Made by a program: the position numbers and the translations under genes
Shown here: piece after piece, positions 5,823 to 7,316 of the stretch
Position numbering within the stretch: the stretch's first letter is position 1
Layout of the letters: every line of letters begins with the position of its first letter
Assembly (NCBI GenBank): GCA_900769275.1
Contig: CAAGGA010000071.1
Span: 1 to 7,316 of the forward strand
DNA: 7,316 nucleotides
Direction of reading: 5' to 3'
Source of the DNA: an uncultured Prevotella sp.
GTDB lineage: Bacteria > Bacteroidota > Bacteroidia > Bacteroidales > Bacteroidaceae
The notes under the pieces: generated by a model
The model's input: the letters and a program-made list of their open reading frames with translations, nothing else
Told to the model about the DNA's origin: nothing
Database searches by the model: none

Positions 5823-6827
5823 ATGGCATACACAGCAAACGATTTCAAGAAGGGACAACCGAGATGGTGTCCCGGATGCGGTGACCATTTCTTCCTCGCA
5901 TCTCTACATAAGGCACTCGCAGAAATAGGTGTAGCACCATACAATACCGCTGTCATCTCCGGCATCGGCTGCTCCAGCCGTCTGCCACACTATATGGCTA
6001 CCTACGGCATGAACACCATTCACGGACGTGCCGCTGCCATTGCCACCGGCGCAAAGGTGGCTAATCCCGACCTCACCGTATGGCAGGTATCGGGAGACGG
6101 TGACGGACTTGCCATCGGCGGCAACCACTTCATCCACGCCAACCGCCGCAACATCAACCTCAACATGATTCTTCTCAACAACCGTATCTACGGACTTACG
6201 AAGGGTCAGTACTCCCCGACCTCTCCCCGCGGCTTCGTTTCCAAGTCAAGTCCCTACGGAACAGTGGAGGATCCTTTCCGCCCTGCCGAGCTCTGCTTTG
6301 GCGCACGCGGACATTTCTTCGCACGCACCGTGGCTACTGACGGCAAGCACACCATCGAGGTACTCAAGGCTGCCAACGCCCATAAGGGTGCTTCCGTCAT
6401 CGAGGTGCTGCAGAACTGCGTCATCTTCAACGACGGCACGCACGCCTCAGTCTATAACAGTGCAGGCCGTGCAGAGAACGCCATCTACGTGGAGCACGGC
6501 AAACCGCTCATCTTCGGAAAGGAGCGTGAGTACGGTCTCGTGCAGGAAGGCTTCGGACTGAAGATTGTCAAGATAGGCGAGAACGGCATTACGGAGAGCG
6601 ACATCCTCGTTCACGATGCACATTGCGAGGACAACACCCTCCAGCTCAAGCTCGCCCTCATGGGCAACGGTGACGGTTTCCCCATCGCCCTCGGCGTCAT
6701 CCGTGACGTGGAAGCCCCGACCTACGATGATTGCGTCAGCGCACAGATAGAGGAAGTGAAAGCAGCAAAGAAATACCACAACTTCGCCGAACTGCTCGAA
6801 ACGAACGACATCTGGGAAGTGAAATAA
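5823..6827 (+). CDS. korB: 2-oxoacid (2-oxoglutarate):ferredoxin oxidoreductase, beta subunit
   Basis: A 334-residue beta subunit that binds thiamine diphosphate and a [4Fe-4S] cluster and carries out decarboxylation and electron transfer to ferredoxin. The TPP motif is plain: GDGDGLAIGGNHFIHANRRN (91-110) ending in LLNN (117-120). Candidate cluster ligands are Cys16 and Cys19 in WCPGCG, Cys50 in GIGCSSR, and Cys199 in LQNCVIFND, the four positions expected for the KorB/OforB family. TKGQYSPTSPRG (126-137) is the loop after the TPP site typical of this family. Length is normal. The 10-bp gap to korA (with only TAAACACATAATC around the junction) shows an operon, and no Shine-Dalgarno sequence is present. 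A terminator-like hairpin follows about 80 bp downstream. Confidence 0.96.
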   Translation: MAYTANDFKKGQPRWCPGCGDHFFLASLHKALAEIGVAPYNTAVISGIGCSSRLPHYMATYGMNTIHGRAAAIATGAKVANPDLTVWQVSGDGDGLAIGGNHFIHANRRNINLNMILLNNRIYGLTKGQYSPTSPRGFVSKSSPYGTVEDPFRPAELCFGARGHFFARTVATDGKHTIEVLKAANAHKGASVIEVLQNCVIFNDGTHASVYNSAGRAENAIYVEHGKPLIFGKEREYGLVQEGFGLKIVKIGENGITESDILVHDAHCEDNTLQLKLALMGNGDGFPIALGVIRDVEAPTYDDCVSAQIEEVKAAKKYHNFAELLETNDIWEVK

Positions 6828-6864
6828 AACCGCGGGCAGGCATTGCCTGCTGTTCAAAAAGGCA

Positions 6865-6952
6865 GGTTTCCCGAATCGGAAGCCATCCGCTGCCGACATG
6901 AAAAACATAGGTTTCCGGGCTCGGAAAACCCCTTTTTTCAGTTCGGAAAACC
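6865..6952. repeat. 22-bp-phased GGTTTCC...CGGAAAACC repeats after korB
   Basis: Three related segments are seen: GGTTTCCCGAATCGGAAGCC (6865-6884), GGTTTCCGGGCTCGGAAAAC (6910-6929, next base C), and CTTTTTTCAGTTCGGAAAAC (6932-6951, next base C). CGGAAAACC recurs exactly 22 bp apart (6922 and 6944), and the first CGGAAGCC lies 45 bp before. Each of the first two units is a near-palindrome that can fold alone. A separate short hairpin (GCAGGC 6836-6841 with GCCTGC 6845-6850) precedes them without a T run. Confidence 0.7.
6910..6938 (+). terminator. Likely intrinsic terminator of korAB
   Basis: GGTTTCCG (6910-6917) pairs with CGGAAAACC (6922-6930), with one bulged A and a GGCT loop. Two C residues and then six T residues (6933-6938) follow. 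The hairpin is made from one copy of the 22-bp repeat and its T run from the start of the next copy. The stem is short and A/T-rich in the middle, so strength is moderate. Confidence 0.6.
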
Positions 6953-6970
6953 ATAGCATTGACATCGTCT

Positions 6971-7058
6971 TGTAAAAGCGCCGCTATTACAATGCAAAAG
7001 CGTTGATATTACATGGTAAAAGCACCGTTATTACCATGCAATATCAACGCTTTTGCAT
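6971..7058. repeat. Four 22-bp palindromic units forming a 69-bp near-perfect palindrome
   Basis: Four contiguous 22-bp units: 6971-6992 (TGTAAAAGCGCCGCTATTAC...), 6993-7014 (TGCAAAAGCGTTGATATTAC...), 7015-7036 (GGTAAAAGCACCGTTATTAC...), and 7037-7058, which is nearly the reverse complement of the second. The first three are direct repeats with a shared nGnAAAAGC(G/A)nnGnTATTAC pattern. Units 2 and 4 face each other: 6991-7010 pairs with 7040-7059 over 20 perfect base pairs, then one mismatch, then 8 more (7012-7019 with 7031-7038), centred at 7025. The first unit also forms its own hairpin (TTGTAA 6970-6975 with TTACAA 6987-6992). No T run follows, so it is not a simple terminator. It resembles a REP/MITE-like intergenic element. 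Confidence 0.88.
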
Positions 7059-7083
7059 TCTATTGATTTTCAACACGTTAGGA

Positions 7084-7154
7084 AATGACTGCGAAGACAT
7101 CCCCAAAGAAGCATGCCAAGGGAGGACAGTCATTGCGGTGACTGTTCAATTTTT
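7084..7154 (+). promoter_or_regulatory. Possible attenuator: competing hairpins with a short T run
   Basis: AATGACTG (7084-7091) can pair with CAGTCATT (7127-7134). That same CAGTCA can instead pair with TGACTG further on: 7124-7132 with 7139-7147 (nine pairs, one G-T), loop TTGCGG, then five T residues at 7150-7154. The two folds exclude each other, as in an antiterminator/terminator pair. An 18-codon ORF (7085-7141, MTAKTSPKKHAKGGQSLR) begins in the first arm and stops in the last. No promoter or downstream gene is visible, and 7-9-bp stems arise by chance, so this stays tentative. Confidence 0.3.
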
Positions 7155-7259
7155 CCGCTCCAACTACACGCCAACCTTACCGCACGCCCGAAAAAAACAC
7201 ACATACTTACATATCGTAATATTGCTGTCCGGTAAAACTCAAAAGTGCCAGATAACCCT

Positions 7260-7299
7260 GTCCGAAGCCCAGTAAAATCAGGCTTCGGACTTCTTTTTT
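7260..7299 (+). terminator. Strong rho-independent terminator
   Basis: GTCCGAAGCC (7260-7269) pairs perfectly with GGCTTCGGAC (7281-7290) across an 11-nt loop (CAGTAAAATCA). The tail TTCTTTTTT at 7291-7299 completes a canonical + strand terminator. It lies about 430 bp past korB, beyond another likely terminator, so it implies either korAB readthrough or an unrecognised short transcript from 7060-7260. I see no protein-coding gene between 6828 and 7316. Confidence 0.85.
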
Positions 7300-7316
7300 C
7301 CAAAAGTAAGCCCCCC

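Noticed and set aside
7003..7275. 90-codon open frame on the + strand
   Set aside because: It begins inside the 69-bp palindrome, runs through hairpin sequences and ends in the loop of the final terminator (its stop lies between the stem arms). The predicted protein has no recognisable motif and odd composition.

Overview
The window looks like chromosomal DNA from a Bacteroidales bacterium, most probably a Prevotella-type genus. The gene set points there: an OmpH/Skp pair followed by murI, a secreted DUF4861 protein, and a two-subunit 2-oxoacid:ferredoxin oxidoreductase whose alpha subunit carries a fused gamma domain. The regulatory signals agree: no Shine-Dalgarno sequences at useful spacing, A-rich leaders, and a TAnnTTTG-type -7 element before korA. 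All recognisable genes are on the + strand. The genus is inference; I could run no similarity search.

Layout. 1-146 is a T-free, purine-rich tandem-repeat region. 213-707 is a periplasmic Skp-like chaperone, followed by a very strong intrinsic terminator at 721-772. Only 13 bp later, 786-1349 encodes a second, divergent Skp-like protein. 1350-1559 is a 44-bp tandem array that runs into the first codons of murI (1543-2379, glutamate racemase). 2386-2501 is a 22-bp-phased array that runs over the start codon of a secreted DUF4861 protein (2495-3808). A terminator and a Bacteroidetes-type promoter separate this envelope group from korA-korB (3959-6827). The last 490 bp are non-coding: a terminator-like hairpin inside another 22-bp-phased repeat, a cluster of four 22-bp palindromic units forming a 69-bp near-perfect palindrome, an attenuator-like set of competing hairpins with an 18-codon ORF, and a strong terminator.

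Functionally, the first block serves the cell envelope (outer-membrane protein chaperoning, D-glutamate for peptidoglycan, an exported protein of unknown function). The second links 2-oxoglutarate or a related 2-oxoacid and its CoA thioester to ferredoxin in anaerobic central metabolism.

The most unusual signal is not a gene. Five non-coding stretches carry unrelated repeats that nevertheless share a period of about 22 bp (21, 22, or 44 = 2x22). In two of them the last repeat copy contains the start codon of the downstream gene, while earlier copies have ATA or ATC at that position. This suggests an active process that amplifies translation-initiation regions or intergenic DNA in 22-bp steps.
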